Assembly (NCBI RefSeq): GCF_014636495.1
Contig: NZ_BMEM01000005.1
Span: forward strand, 154,731-218,730
Length of the DNA: 64,000 nt
From: Ornithinimicrobium tianjinense
GTDB lineage: Bacteria > Actinomycetota > Actinomycetes > Actinomycetales > Dermatophilaceae
Direction of reading: 5' to 3'
Below are positions 17,497 through 26,959 of this stretch, in pieces (the stretch's first letter is position 1; every line of letters starts with the position of its first letter). The notes under the pieces were generated by a model that saw nothing but the letters and a program-made list of their open reading frames with translations, searched no databases and was not told the DNA's origin. The position numbers were made by a program, and so were the translations under genes.

Positions 17497-18894
17497 ATGA
17501 GCACCTCGTCCACACCACCGCCCACCTCCCCGCAGTCCACCCCGCCCACCCCGCCCACCCCGTCGAGGACCGCCCTGGGTCGGCCCGCGTGGTCAGAGGT
17601 CGTCCGCGTCGGCGACCTGCTCCGCAAGGAGACCGTCGGCGGCATCCTCCTCGTCCTCGCCGCCGTCCTGGCGATCGCCTGGGCCAACTCGCCGTGGGCA
17701 GGGTCCTACGTGGCGCTGCGGGAGACCGAGGTGGGCTACGAGCCGTGGCACCTGCGGCTGAGCCTGGGCGCGTGGGCCGCCGACGGGCTGCTGGCGGTCT
17801 TCTTCTTCATGGTCGGCCTGGAGCTCAAGCGCGAGGTGATGATCGGCTCGCTGCGCCGTCTCGACCGGGCCGTGGTGCCGGTCGCCGCCGCCGCGGGTGG
17901 CGTGCTCGTGCCCGCCCTGATCTACGCCGCCGTCAACGCCCGCAGCCCGGAGCTGCTCGTCGGCTGGGCGATCCCGACGGCGACCGACATCGCCTTCGCG
18001 GTCGCGGTGCTGGCGATCATCGGGTCCGCCCTGCCGCCGGCGCTGCGCATCTTCCTGCTGACCCTGGCCGTCGTCGACGACCTCATCGCGATCCTCATCA
18101 TCGCGCTCGTCTACTCCTCGCACCTGGAGCCGGTGATGCTGCTCTGGGGGCTGCTGCCGCTCGCGGTGTTCGCCCTGCTGGCCCGACGGCAGCGGCTGCT
18201 GTTCCGCTACCGCGCGCTGCCGGCCTGGCTGCTGCTCCTGCCGGTCGGCGCCGTCTTCTGGGCACTCGTCCACGCCTCCGGCATCCACGCCACCATCGCC
18301 GGCGTCGTGCTGGGCCTGGTCGTCCCCGCCCGGGTGCGTGCCGACCGGGGCGAGCCCGACGGCCCCGACGCCCACGGCCTGGCCGAGCTGCTCGAGCACC
18401 GCATCCGGCCGCTGTCCGCCGCCGTCGCGGTCCCCGTCTTCGCCTTCTTCTCCGCCGGGGTCGACGTCGGGGGTCTCGACGGCCTCCTCACGGCCCTCGG
18501 GTCGACGGTGACCATCGGGATCGTCCTGGGGCTCGTGGTCGGCAAGATCGTCGGCATCACCGGCACCACCTGGTTGGTCACCTCCCTCACCCGCTCCAGC
18601 CTCGACCCGTCGCTGCGCTGGGTCGACCTCGTCGGCGTCTCGGCGCTCGCCGGCATCGGCTTCACCGTGTCGCTGCTGGTCGCCGAGCTGAGCTTCGGGG
18701 TCGGCACCGAGCCCGGCGACCACGCGAAGGTGGGCATCTTCGTCGCCTCGCTCCTCGCCGCGGCCCTGGGCTCGGCGGTCCTCGCCTCCCGCAACGCCAC
18801 CTACCGCCGGCTCGCGGCCGCCGACGCCGTCGACGCGGACCAGGACGGGGTGCCGGACGTCTACGAGACGGACGAGCACACCCAGCACGGCTAA
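17497..18894 (+). CDS. nhaA: Na+/H+ antiporter NhaA with EF/TSP3-like C-terminal loop
   Basis: 465 residues from ATG 17497 (CAGGAG six bases upstream). After a Pro/Thr/Ser-rich leader of ~30 residues come about 12 helices with the NhaA ion-binding Asp pair region [15 protein letters not shown] and [19 protein letters not shown]. It exports Na+ in exchange for H+ under salt or alkaline stress. The last 25 residues are unusual: [12 protein letters not shown] matches the 12-residue D-x-D-x-D-G-x-x-D-x-x-E calcium loop of EF-hand/TSP3 type. The neighbouring SulP gene is divergent. Confidence 0.93.
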   Translation: MSTSSTPPPTSPQSTPPTPPTPSRTALGRPAWSEVVRVGDLLRKETVGGILLVLAAVLAIAWANSPWAGSYVALRETEVGYEPWHLRLSLGAWAADGLLAVFFFMVGLELKREVMIGSLRRLDRAVVPVAAAAGGVLVPALIYAAVNARSPELLVGWAIPTATDIAFAVAVLAIIGSALPPALRIFLLTLAVVDDLIAILIIALVYSSHLEPVMLLWGLLPLAVFALLARRQRLLFRYRALPAWLLLLPVGAVFWALVHASGIHATIAGVVLGLVVPARVRADRGEPDGPDAHGLAELLEHRIRPLSAAVAVPVFAFFSAGVDVGGLDGLLTALGSTVTIGIVLGLVVGKIVGITGTTWLVTSLTRSSLDPSLRWVDLVGVSALAGIGFTVSLLVAELSFGVGTEPGDHAKVGIFVASLLAAALGSAVLASRNATYRRLAAADAVDADQDGVPDVYETDEHTQHG

Positions 18895-18927
18895 CCTGAC
18901 CACCCCAGCACCACGAGGAGGTCACCC

Positions 18928-19716
18928 GTGCGCCCGCACCACGTCGTCCCGCCGTCGTCGCTGGCGCGCCGTGACCTGTTCACCGAGAGCGCCCTCGTCC
19001 TCGGGGTCAGCCTGGGCGCGTCGGCGGTCTGGGCGGTGCTGTCGATCGTGCGCAAGCTCACCGCCGAGGAGTCGCTGGCCGCCCAGACGACGCAGATGAA
19101 CACCAGCGTGACCCCCGACCGGCCCTGGCTCGACCTCGCCTACCAGCTCGCGCACATCGGGCTCGCCCTCGTGCCGGTGCTCCTCGCGCTCCACCTGCTG
19201 GCCCGCGACCTGACCGGCGCTCCCTCCGCCCGTCGCCTGCTCGGCCTGGACCTGCGCCACCCGACCCAGGACCTGCTGCACGGGACCGCCCTGGCCGCTG
19301 CGATCGGCATACCGGGCCTGCTCCTCTATCTCGGCGCCCGCGCCCTCGACCTCAACACCACCGTCGCGCCCGCGAACCTCGAGGCCGTCTGGTGGGCAGG
19401 GCCGGTGCTCGTCCTGGCGGCGGTGCAGAACGCGGTGCTGGAGGAGGTCGTGATGGTCGGCTACCTCGTCACCCGGTGGACCCAGGCGGGCTGGTCGACC
19501 GCGTCGATCGTCGTGACGTCGGCGCTGATCCGCGGGACCTACCACGTCTACCAGGGCTTCGGCGCGTTCGTCGGCAACCTCGCGATGGGCCTGCTGCTCG
19601 GGTTCGTGTATGCCCGCACGCGCCGGGTGATGCCGCTCGTCGTCGCCCACGCGCTGCTCGACGTGGTCGCCTTCCTCGGGTATGCCGCGCTCGCCGGCCG
19701 CGTCGACTGGCTCTGA
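18928..19716 (+). CDS. CPBP family intramembrane metalloprotease
   Basis: 262 residues from GTG 18928 with GAGGAGG upstream. Around seven hydrophobic segments. The CPBP (Abi/CAAX-like) motifs are EEVVMVG (the second Glu and following residues of motif 1), GTYHVYQG with the motif 2 His, and VVAHALLD with the motif 3 His. The Arg usual at the end of motif 1 (EExxxR) is Val here, as in a subset of actinobacterial members. Roles range from prenyl-protein processing to bacteriocin self-immunity; none is indicated by context. It follows nhaA by 33 bases and may be co-transcribed. Confidence 0.85.
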   Translation: MRPHHVVPPSSLARRDLFTESALVLGVSLGASAVWAVLSIVRKLTAEESLAAQTTQMNTSVTPDRPWLDLAYQLAHIGLALVPVLLALHLLARDLTGAPSARRLLGLDLRHPTQDLLHGTALAAAIGIPGLLLYLGARALDLNTTVAPANLEAVWWAGPVLVLAAVQNAVLEEVVMVGYLVTRWTQAGWSTASIVVTSALIRGTYHVYQGFGAFVGNLAMGLLLGFVYARTRRVMPLVVAHALLDVVAFLGYAALAGRVDWL

Positions 19717-19823
19717 CTCATAGGTGACGCACAGGCGGGGCTGGGGAGCGGCATACCTGACCGGCGCAGAGTGGGTCTCAGGTCGCCGCACCAGCGGCGG
19801 CACGGACCGAAGGGAAGGCCACT

Positions 19824-20372
19824 GTGAAGACCTCCACCGCAACCATCATGGGCGTCTCGGCGCTCACCGCGGCGGTCGTCGGCTTCGGCGCCACGGCGCC
19901 CAGCCTGGCGACCAACCTCGGGCTCGTCGGCGCGAGCACCACCGACGACTCGAGCAGCACCGACGACTCGAGCACCTCCGGCGAGGACAGCACGACGGAC
20001 GGCAGCTGGGGCCCCGGCATGCACGGCCGCATGGGCGCCATGCACGAGCGCATGGGTGACAGGGGCGGGCACATGCCAGGCCACATGGGCGGCCCGGGCC
20101 AGATGATGGAGACCGCCGCGGAGACGCTCGGCCTCAGCGAGGACGAGCTGCTCACCCAGCTCCAGGACGGCTCGACGCTCGGCGAGATCGCCGACGCGCA
20201 GGGCGTCGACCGGCAGACGCTGGTCGACGCGCTGATGGCCGACCACGAGGAGCGGATCACGCAGATGCTGGACGAGCAGATGCCGATGATGCACGACCCC
20301 TCCGACGACAGCTCGGACGACAGCTCGGACGACGGCTCGGACGACGGCTCGGACGACAGCTCCGACGCCTGA
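19824..20372 (+). CDS. Secreted Met/His-rich, Asp/Ser-tailed protein
   Basis: 182 residues from GTG 19824, with GAAGG upstream. A signal-like hydrophobic start (IMGVSALTAAVVGFGATAPSLA) is followed by a Ser/Thr/Asp linker, then a segment dense in Met, His and Gly (MHGRMGAMHERMGDRGGHM and on), a helical domain (LGLSEDELLTQLQDGSTLG ... ALMADHEERITQML) seen in several actinobacterial exported proteins, and an acidic SDD-repeat tail. The Met/His cluster suggests Cu or another soft metal is bound outside the cell; the acidic tail could bind Ca. Both are inference. A strong hairpin follows. Confidence 0.75.
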   Translation: MKTSTATIMGVSALTAAVVGFGATAPSLATNLGLVGASTTDDSSSTDDSSTSGEDSTTDGSWGPGMHGRMGAMHERMGDRGGHMPGHMGGPGQMMETAAETLGLSEDELLTQLQDGSTLGEIADAQGVDRQTLVDALMADHEERITQMLDEQMPMMHDPSDDSSDDSSDDGSDDGSDDSSDA

Positions 20373-20381
20373 CCGTCCCCT

Positions 20382-20413
20382 ACCGGGTCGTCGGCAGCTG
20401 CCGGCGACCCGGT
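20382..20413 (+). terminator. Hairpin terminator
   Basis: ACCGGGTCG and CGACCCGGT pair, with a further inner stem (GGCAGCTGCC), nine bases past the stop of the Met/His-rich gene. Confidence 0.75.
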
Positions 20414-20455
20414 GGGCTGCCGTGCGCCCCGGCGTCACCTGGCTACTGTGGTCCC

Positions 20456-20791
20456 ATGACCACCACAGTCACGCACCGCCCGGCCGAGTCCCGGTTCGTC
20501 ATCACCGAGGGTGACAGCGACACGGTGATCGGCGAGCTGACCTACGAGACGCACGGCAGCACGGCTGACCTGCAGCACACGGAGGTCGACCCGGACCGGC
20601 GTCACCACGGCCTGGGCGCCCGTCTGGCCGAGGAGGCCCTGCGCACCTTCCGCGCCGACAAGATGCGCGTGCGCCCCAGCTGCCCCTTCGTCGCCCAGTA
20701 CATCCAGGACCACCCGGAGTACGCCAACCTCCTCGAGCCGTCCCTCGTCGCCGAGGACGTCGAGGAGGAGACCGCGGACTCCCACCGGTGA
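20456..20791 (+). CDS. Small GNAT-family N-acetyltransferase (YjdJ-like)
   Basis: 111 residues, the short single-domain GNAT form. The fold-defining region HTEVDPDRRHHGLGARLAEEAL carries the acetyl-CoA pyrophosphate loop (RRHHGLG), and VRPSCPFVAQYIQDHPEY is the conserved C-terminal part of this subfamily. Target unknown. The stop overlaps the GTG of the S4 protein by four bases. Confidence 0.85.
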   Translation: MTTTVTHRPAESRFVITEGDSDTVIGELTYETHGSTADLQHTEVDPDRRHHGLGARLAEEALRTFRADKMRVRPSCPFVAQYIQDHPEYANLLEPSLVAEDVEEETADSHR

Positions 20792-21009
20792 GCGAGGTCC
20801 AGCAGGTCCCGATCCGCGACGAGTCGATCCGTCTCGGGCAGCTGCTCAAGCTCGCCAACCTCGTCCAGGACGGCGCGATGGCGCGCATGGTCGTGGAGAA
20901 CGGCGAGGTCACGGTCGACGGCCAGACCGTCATGCGCCGGGGCACCCAGATCCGCCCGGGCCAGGTCGTGGGCTACGCCGGCCAGGAGATCACGCCCGTC
21001 CAGGGCTGA
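20788..21009 (+). CDS. S4-domain RNA-binding protein (YbcJ-like)
   Basis: 73 residues, one S4 domain: [32 protein letters not shown] is the classical alpha-L RNA-binding motif. Small free-standing S4 proteins are thought to act in rRNA or ribosome handling. Translationally coupled (GTGA) to the GNAT gene. Confidence 0.85.
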   Translation: MSEVQQVPIRDESIRLGQLLKLANLVQDGAMARMVVENGEVTVDGQTVMRRGTQIRPGQVVGYAGQEITPVQG

Positions 21010-21035
21010 CCTGGCCCACGTGCCATGATCGAGGG

Positions 21036-21845
21036 ATGCAGACGCCCCCTGTCGCCCTGACCATCGCCGGCTCCGAGGCCACCGGAGGAGCCGGTGCCCA
21101 GGTGGACCTCAAGACCTTCCAGGAGCACGGGGTCTTCGGCTGCGTGGCGCTGACCTGCATCGTCAGCTTCGACCCCCAGGCCGACTGGGGCCACCGCTTC
21201 GTCCCGGTCGACGCCGGCGTCATCGCCGACCAGCTCGAGGTGATCACGACCGCCTACGGTCCCGAGCAGCTCGAGGTCGTCAAGATCGGCATGCTCGGCA
21301 CTCCGGTGACCATCGAGACGGTGGCCGGCGCGCTGCGCGAGCGGGCCTTCGGGCAGGTCGTGCTCGACCCGGTGCTCATCTGCAAGGGCCAGGAGCCCGG
21401 CGCCGCGCTGGACACCGACAACGCCCTCAAGGAGCACGTGCTCCCGCTGGCGACGTTCGTCACGCCCAACCACTTCGAGTCGATGTCGCTGGCCGGGATG
21501 GAGTCGATCGAGACCGTCGAGGACCTCACCGAGGCGGCGCGACGGATCCACGAGCGCTCCGGTGCCGCGGTCCTGGCCAAGGGCGGCGTGCACCTGCCCG
21601 GCGACGACGCGGTCGACGTGTATGTCGACGCTTACCGCACCGAGATCCTCTCCTCGCCCAAGCTCGGCGGCGGGGTGCAGGTCGCCGGCGCAGGCTGCAC
21701 GCTCGCCGCGGCGGTCGCCGCCCGCCTCGCGCTCGGCGACGAGCCCTTCGAGGCCGCGAGGGCGGCCAAGGAGTTCGTCACCCGCGGCATCGAGGCGCGC
21801 CTGAGCAGCGCCGCCCCCTTCGACGTCGTCTGGCAGGGCGCCTGA
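21036..21845 (+). CDS. pdxK: Pyridoxine kinase, ThiD-like (PdxK) type
   Basis: 269 residues. The start [29 protein letters not shown] is shared by ThiD and the Bacillus-type Pdx[18 protein letters not shown] and [15 protein letters not shown] favour PdxK, and [12 protein letters not shown] carries the Cys/GAGC anion-hole box seen in that enzyme. It phosphorylates pyridoxal or pyridoxine for the PLP salvage pathway. A hydroxymethylpyrimidine kinase (ThiD) role is the main alternative, since no other thiamine synthesis gene is adjacent. ATG 21036 lies 26 bases past the S4 gene, so all three are probably one operon. Confidence 0.8.
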   Translation: MQTPPVALTIAGSEATGGAGAQVDLKTFQEHGVFGCVALTCIVSFDPQADWGHRFVPVDAGVIADQLEVITTAYGPEQLEVVKIGMLGTPVTIETVAGALRERAFGQVVLDPVLICKGQEPGAALDTDNALKEHVLPLATFVTPNHFESMSLAGMESIETVEDLTEAARRIHERSGAAVLAKGGVHLPGDDAVDVYVDAYRTEILSSPKLGGGVQVAGAGCTLAAAVAARLALGDEPFEAARAAKEFVTRGIEARLSSAAPFDVVWQGA

Positions 21846-21871
21846 GCCCGGCGGTCGCCTAGGCTGCCACC

Positions 21872-22273
21872 ATGTCTCTGAGTCCCCGCGGCGCCAGCGT
21901 CATCGGCGTCGGGCACCCCGTCAAGGGGTGGCTCATCATGCTCGTCGGGGGCGTGCTGGCGTGGGTGTCGGGGCAGTCGTGGTCGGTCAACACCGGCTCG
22001 GGCGTGGCGTTCCAGCTGATGATGGCGTTCTCGACCCTCGTCATCATGGCCGTCCCCGCGCAGCTCATCGGCGGCCGGACCGCCCGTGCCTGGGCGCTGG
22101 CCCTGGCCGGGATGATGGGGCTCTCCGTCCCGTGGTTCTTCACGCTCGCGGTCGAGCGCCGGGGACAGGACCTCTTCCCCGACACCCTGCTCGTGCTGCT
22201 CGCGTCCTACACGGTGACGTATGTCGTCGCCCGCCTCACCCGCGCCGCGACGGCGCGCTGGGCCGAGGGCTGA
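21872..22273 (+). CDS. Small membrane protein of unknown function
   Basis: 133 residues with four hydrophobic segments (GWLIMLVGGVLAWVSG, LMMAFSTLVIMAVPAQLIG, WALALAGMMGLSVPWFFTL and LVLLASYTVTYVVARL). Not recognised. It follows pdxK and converges on hisC. Confidence 0.72.
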   Translation: MSLSPRGASVIGVGHPVKGWLIMLVGGVLAWVSGQSWSVNTGSGVAFQLMMAFSTLVIMAVPAQLIGGRTARAWALALAGMMGLSVPWFFTLAVERRGQDLFPDTLLVLLASYTVTYVVARLTRAATARWAEG

Positions 22274-22283
22274 CCCCGCCGGC

Positions 22284-23375
22284 TCAGCGGGACGAGCGCC
22301 ACTCCTGCGTGACCTCGAGGAGACGGTCGGTGGCCTCGGGCTCGGCCACGGTCACCCGGACGCCGTCGCCGGCGAAGGGACGCACCGTCAGCCCGCGCGC
22401 CTGGCAGGCCTGGCCGAAGGGCACGGCCTCGTCGCCGAGCGGCAGCCACACGAAGTTGCCCTGGGCGTCCGGCACCTCCCAGCCCTGCTCGCGCAGGCCC
22501 GCGACCAGCCGCTCCCGCTCGGCGACCAGCTCCTTGACGCGCACCTCCAGCTCGTCGTAGGCGTCGAGGCTGGCGATCGCGGCGCGCTGGGCCAGGTCGG
22601 TGACGCCGAACGGCGTGGCCGCCTTGCGCAGGGCGGTGGCGACCTCCTCGTGGGCCACGGCATACCCGACCCGCAGCCCGGCCAGGCCGTAGGCCTTGGA
22701 GAAGGTGCGCAGGACCGCCACGTTGGGGTGCTGGCGGTAGATCGCCAGCGCGTCCGGCACGGTCTCCTCGGTGGTGAACTCCAGGTACGCCTCGTCGACG
22801 ACGACCAGCACGTCCTGCGGGACCTTGGCGAGGAAGGCGCGCAGCTCGTCCTCGCGCACGGCGGGGCCGGTCGGGTTGTTGGGCGTGCAGACGAGCACGA
22901 GGCGCGTGCGGTCGGTGATCGCCGCGGCCATCGCGTCGAGGTCGTGCCGCGCGTCCGCGTCCAGCGGCACCTGCACCGACGTGGCCCCGGCCAGCGCGAC
23001 GACGATCGGGTAGGCCTCGAACGAGCGCCAGGCGTAGACGACCTCGTCCCCCGGGTCGCAGGTGATGGCGATGAGCTGGGCCAGCACGGCGACCGAGCCG
23101 GTGCCGGTGGCGAGGTGCGTGGCCGGCACGCCGAGCCGCTCGGACAGCGCCGCGGTGAGCTCGGTCACCCCCATGTCCGGGTAGCGGTTCATCGACGCGG
23201 CGGCCTCGGTGACGGCGTCCAGCACGGAGGGCAGCGGCGGGTAGGGGTTCTCGTTGGAGGAGATCTTGTAGGCCGTCACGCCCTCCAGGGGCGCCGCGGG
23301 CTTCCCGGGGACGTACGCGGGCACGCCACCGAGGGTGGACCGCAGGCGGACGGGCGACGTGGGCTGCTGGCTCAT
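22284..23375 (-). CDS. hisC: Histidinol-phosphate aminotransferase
   Basis: 363 residues from ATG 23375. Fold type I aminotransferase: [13 protein letters not shown] near the start, [25 protein letters not shown] and the PLP-lysine box [17 protein letters not shown]. It converts imidazole-acetol phosphate and glutamate to histidinol phosphate in histidine synthesis; actinobacterial members of this type may also take aromatic keto acids (PhhC/Pat role). It stands apart from other his genes, so the aromatic aminotransferase role deserves equal weight. The 1-kb longer frame upstream is only a shadow of the convergent genes. Confidence 0.85.
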   Translation of the reverse strand: MSQQPTSPVRLRSTLGGVPAYVPGKPAAPLEGVTAYKISSNENPYPPLPSVLDAVTEAAASMNRYPDMGVTELTAALSERLGVPATHLATGTGSVAVLAQLIAITCDPGDEVVYAWRSFEAYPIVVALAGATSVQVPLDADARHDLDAMAAAITDRTRLVLVCTPNNPTGPAVREDELRAFLAKVPQDVLVVVDEAYLEFTTEETVPDALAIYRQHPNVAVLRTFSKAYGLAGLRVGYAVAHEEVATALRKAATPFGVTDLAQRAAIASLDAYDELEVRVKELVAERERLVAGLREQGWEVPDAQGNFVWLPLGDEAVPFGQACQARGLTVRPFAGDGVRVTVAEPEATDRLLEVTQEWRSSR

Positions 23376-23433
23376 GGGCGTCAGCCTAGTGAGCGCCCCG
23401 TGGTGCCTCGGACGCCCGTGCCACGATGGGCGC

Positions 23434-23817
23434 ATGAAGATGATCCTGACCATCCTCGCCAACGCCCTCGCCCTGTGGGTCGCCGCGGCCCTGCTCGACG
23501 GCATCTCCTTCGGCGGCGACGGGACCGACCTGGTCCTCACCGTGCTGGGCGTCGCGATCGTGTTCGGCGTCCTCAACGCGATCGTCAAGCCGGTCCTGAA
23601 GCTGCTGTCCTTCCCGCTGGTGATCCTCACGCTGGGCCTGTTCCTGGTGGTCGTCAACGCGATCATGCTGTCGCTGACCTCCTGGCTGGCGGGCGTGGTC
23701 GGGCTCGACTTCACGGTCGAGGACTTCTTCTGGGACGCCGTCCTCGGCGCGCTGATCATCTCCGCCGTCGGCGTCGTCACCGACCTCGTGCTGCCTGACG
23801 GTCGGGACCGCGCATGA
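23434..23817 (+). CDS. Phage-holin-family (type IV) membrane protein
   Basis: 127 residues with four membrane helices ([48 protein letters not shown] and [14 protein letters not shown]). [23 protein letters not shown] is the signature of the Phage_holin_4_2 family, which is chromosomal in many bacteria and is not evidence for a prophage. Function unknown. Overlaps the following dienelactone hydrolase gene by four bases. Confidence 0.85.
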   Translation: MKMILTILANALALWVAAALLDGISFGGDGTDLVLTVLGVAIVFGVLNAIVKPVLKLLSFPLVILTLGLFLVVVNAIMLSLTSWLAGVVGLDFTVEDFFWDAVLGALIISAVGVVTDLVLPDGRDRA

Positions 23818-24575
23818 GCACCCCGCTCCCGCACGAGATCGCCGCCCCAGACGGTCCGCTGCCCGCGCTGCTGTGGCTGCCCGAGGGCGCTGGCGAGGGG
23901 GCGCCGGCCCCCGGGCTGGTCGTCTTCCAGGAGATCTTCGGCGTCGGCCCCTACCTGCAGGACTGGTGCGCCCGGCTCGCCTCCCTCGGGTATGCCGTGC
24001 TCGCCCCGCACGTCTACGCGCGGCAGGTCGACGACGGTGCGCAGGTGCCCGTGGTGACCCGGCCCGCGGCCGAGGGGGGCCTCGAGGAGGGGCTGGCCCT
24101 CGTGCAGCAGGTCGACTGGGACCTCGCGGTGCGCGACGGGCTCGCGGCCCGCGACGCCCTCGCGGCCGTGCCGGGCGTCGACCCCGCGCGCGTCGGCCTC
24201 CTCGGCTTCTGCTTCGGCGGCGGCCTGGCCTTCCACGTCGCGGCCGCCGCGGCGCAGGCCGGCAGGCCCGTCGCTGCGCTGGTCAGCTTCTACGGCTCGG
24301 CGCTGCCGAACCTCCTCGGCCTGGCCGAGCACGTGGACGTCCCGAGCCTGCACGTCTTCGGCGACGCCGACGCCTACATCCCGATGGACACGGTCGAGGA
24401 GATCCGCGAGGCGGTCACGGCCGGCGGCGCCCGCCCGCACGTCCGGTTCGAGCTGCACGAGGGCGCCGGGCACGCCTTCGACAACCCCGACCCGATGTTC
24501 CACCACGCCCCCGCCAGCGCCGCGGCACGCGCCCAGGCGGAGCAGTTCCTGACCGAGGTCCTGCCCGTCCGGTGA
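23814..24575 (+). CDS. Dienelactone hydrolase family protein
   Basis: 253 residues, alpha/beta-hydrolase. [17 protein letters not shown] carries the Cys nucleophile (G-F-C-F-G-G), [12 protein letters not shown] the Asp and GAGHAFDNP the His of the DLH triad. The E of VVFQEIFGV matches the conserved Glu that tunes the Cys. It hydrolyses a lactone or ester; the natural substrate in this organism is open, as no aromatic pathway is nearby. ATGA overlap with the preceding gene. Confidence 0.87.
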   Translation: MSTPLPHEIAAPDGPLPALLWLPEGAGEGAPAPGLVVFQEIFGVGPYLQDWCARLASLGYAVLAPHVYARQVDDGAQVPVVTRPAAEGGLEEGLALVQQVDWDLAVRDGLAARDALAAVPGVDPARVGLLGFCFGGGLAFHVAAAAAQAGRPVAALVSFYGSALPNLLGLAEHVDVPSLHVFGDADAYIPMDTVEEIREAVTAGGARPHVRFELHEGAGHAFDNPDPMFHHAPASAAARAQAEQFLTEVLPVR

Positions 24576-24691
24576 CGGCTCGGACCACCGCCCGAGGTTG
24601 CCCCGAGGTCAGGACGGAGCGTGGGGTAACGTCGGGGCCGACCGCAGCCCCCCGGTGTGCTGCGGGCTCGCGACGATGAAGGAGTACTGAC

Positions 24692-25888
24692 GTGAGCGAC
24701 GACGACGTCGTGACGGTCGAGCGGGCCGCCGACACCCTGGCGGCCGGCTCCCACGAGCCGCCGCAGCGCGACATCACCGACGGCGGTCCGGACATGGTCC
24801 AGTTCCTCGCCGCCGACGGGACGCGGGTCCCGGTGACGGACGTGAACAGCCCCTACGCGGCATACCTCGAGGACCTCGACGCCGACGCGCTGCGCGGGAT
24901 GCTGCGCGACCTCATCCTCGTGCGCCGCGTCGACGCGGAGGGCTTCGCCCTCCAGCGCCAGGGCGAGCTGGGCCTGTGGCCGAGCCTGCTCGGGCAGGAG
25001 GCGGCCCAGGTGGGTCCCGGGCGCGCGATGCGCCACCAGGACTACGCCTTCCCGGGCTACCGCGAGCACGGCGTCGCCTGGTGCAAGGGCGTGCCGCCGG
25101 AGAACCTCCTCGGCATGTTCCGAGGTGTCAACCACGGCGGGTGGGACTCCAACGAGAACAACTTCCACCTCTACACGATCGTCATCGGCAACCAGATGCT
25201 GCACGCGGTCGGCTACGCGCTCGGCGTCCAGAAGGACGGCGACGTCGCGACCGGCGACCCGGCCCGCGACACCGCGGTCATGGCGTTCACCGGCGACGGC
25301 GGCACCGCGCAGGGTGACTTCAACGAGGCGCTCGTCTTCGCCGCGGTCGCCAACGCGCCCGTCGTCTTCTACGTCCAGAACAACCACTGGGCGATCTCCG
25401 AGCCCAACGACCGGCAGTTCCGCGTGCCGCCCTACCGCCGCGCCGACGGCTTCGGCTTCCCGGGCGTGCGCGTGGACGGCAACGACGTCCTCGCGACGTA
25501 TGCCGTGAGCCGTGCCGCCCTGGAGCGCGCGCGCTCCGGGCAGGGGCCGACGCTCATCGAGGCGTTCACCTACCGGATGGGCGCGCACACCACCTCCGAC
25601 GACCCGACGAAGTACCGCATCTCCGCCGAGGTCGACCTCTGGAAGGCCAAGGACCCGATCGACCGGATGAAGGCCTACCTGCTGGCCGAGGGGATGGTCG
25701 ACGAGGCGTGGCTGACCGAGCTCGACGCCGAGGCGGACGAGCTGGCCCGGCGGATCCGGCACGCGTGCCAGACCATGCCCAACCCTCCCCACGAGGAGAT
25801 GTTCCACCACGTGTATGCCGACGCGCACCCGGTCGTGGAGCGCGAGGCGGCCGAGTTCGCCGACTACCACGCCGGCTTCGAGGACTGA
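24692..25888 (+). CDS. 2-oxoacid dehydrogenase E1 alpha subunit (Bkd/Pdh type)
   Basis: 398 residues from GTG 24692 (GAAGGAG upstream). Thiamine-diphosphate domain: AVMAFTGDGGTAQGDFNEALVFAAVANAPVV holds the GDG...N metal/ThDP motif, and EAFTYRMGAHTTSDDPTKYR the phosphorylation-loop equivalent. It decarboxylates the 2-oxo acid with the beta subunit. The alpha-beta-E2 order and the sequence style match the actinobacterial set called pdhABC, which in Mycobacterium acts as branched-chain oxoacid dehydrogenase; a leucine/valine/isoleucine role is therefore the better guess. No E3 or regulator is adjacent. Confidence 0.9.
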   Translation: MSDDDVVTVERAADTLAAGSHEPPQRDITDGGPDMVQFLAADGTRVPVTDVNSPYAAYLEDLDADALRGMLRDLILVRRVDAEGFALQRQGELGLWPSLLGQEAAQVGPGRAMRHQDYAFPGYREHGVAWCKGVPPENLLGMFRGVNHGGWDSNENNFHLYTIVIGNQMLHAVGYALGVQKDGDVATGDPARDTAVMAFTGDGGTAQGDFNEALVFAAVANAPVVFYVQNNHWAISEPNDRQFRVPPYRRADGFGFPGVRVDGNDVLATYAVSRAALERARSGQGPTLIEAFTYRMGAHTTSDDPTKYRISAEVDLWKAKDPIDRMKAYLLAEGMVDEAWLTELDAEADELARRIRHACQTMPNPPHEEMFHHVYADAHPVVEREAAEFADYHAGFED

Positions 25889-25900
25889 GGCGAGACTGAG

Positions 25901-26926
25901 ATGAGCACCACCACCCCCACCTCGACGGCGCAGCGGACCACGATCGCCAAGGCGCTCAACGCCGGCATGCGGGCCGCGATGGAGCGCGACCCCAAGGTCC
26001 TGCTCATGGGCGAGGACATCGGCAAGCTCGGCGGCGTCTTCCGCATCACCGAGGGCCTCCAGAAGGACTTCGGCGAGGACCGCGTCGTCGACACCCCGCT
26101 GGCCGAGTCCGGGATCATGGGCAGCGCGATCGGCCTGGCCCTGCGCGGCTACCGGCCCGTGGTCGAGATCCAGTTCGACGGCTTCGTCTACCCGGCCTTC
26201 GACCAGATCGTCAGCCAGGTCGCCAAGATGCACTACCGCTCGCTCGGCAAGCTCAAGCTGCCGATGGTCATCCGCATCCCCTACGGCGGCGGCATCGGCG
26301 CGGTCGAGCACCACAGCGAGTCCAACGAGTCCTACTTCATCCACACCGCCGGCCTGCGCGTCGTCACCTGCTCGACGACCGAGGACGCCTACTGGATGAT
26401 GCAGCAGGCCATCGCCTCCGACGACCCGGTGGTCTTCTACGAGCCCAAGCGCCGCTACCACGAGCGTGGCGTGCTCGACCTGGGCGGCGGCCTGCCGGAC
26501 CTGGCGGACGCTCCCTACGACCTCGACCAGGCCGTCGTGCGCGCCGAGGGCACCGACGTCACCGTGCTCACCTACGGCCCGATGGTCAAGGTGGCGCTCG
26601 CGGCCGCGCAGGCCGCCGAGCTGGAGGACGGCCCCTCGATCGAGGTCGTCGACCTGCGCTCGCTGTCGCCGCTGGACACCGAGGTGATCGAGGCGTCGGT
26701 CACCAAGACCGGCCGCTGCATCACGCTCTCGGAGGCGCAGACCAACACCTCGATCCACGCCGAGCTGGCCGCCCACGTGCAGCAGCACTGCTTCTACCAG
26801 CTCGAGGCCCCCGTCCTGCGGGTGGGCGGCTACAACATCCCCTACCCGCCCAGCCGGCACGAGGAGGTCTTCCTCCCCGACCTCGACCGCGTCCTGCACG
26901 CCGTCGAGACCGTCCTGGCCTACTGA
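25901..26926 (+). CDS. 2-oxoacid dehydrogenase E1 beta subunit
   Basis: 341 residues, ATG 25901, twelve bases after the alpha gene. Transketolase-like domain: VLLMGEDIGKLGGVFRITEGL, DTPLAESGIMGSAIGLALRGYRPVVEIQFDGF and KLKLPMVIRIPYGGGIGAVEHHSES, then the C-terminal transketolase domain (VTVLTYGPMVKVALAA). It forms an alpha2-beta2 tetramer with the previous product and supplies half of the ThDP site. Same operon as the E2 gene. Confidence 0.92.
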   Translation: MSTTTPTSTAQRTTIAKALNAGMRAAMERDPKVLLMGEDIGKLGGVFRITEGLQKDFGEDRVVDTPLAESGIMGSAIGLALRGYRPVVEIQFDGFVYPAFDQIVSQVAKMHYRSLGKLKLPMVIRIPYGGGIGAVEHHSESNESYFIHTAGLRVVTCSTTEDAYWMMQQAIASDDPVVFYEPKRRYHERGVLDLGGGLPDLADAPYDLDQAVVRAEGTDVTVLTYGPMVKVALAAAQAAELEDGPSIEVVDLRSLSPLDTEVIEASVTKTGRCITLSEAQTNTSIHAELAAHVQQHCFYQLEAPVLRVGGYNIPYPPSRHEEVFLPDLDRVLHAVETVLAY

Positions 26927-26959
26927 CCGCTTCCGAGCCCGACCCGAAAGAGGCGTCCC

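Noticed and set aside
23434..23817. Prophage remnant because of the holin-family gene
   Set aside because: This holin family is chromosomal in many bacteria and no other phage gene is nearby.
22284..24506. 740-residue protein including hisC
   Set aside because: The region above 23375 is antisense to the holin-family and dienelactone hydrolase genes.
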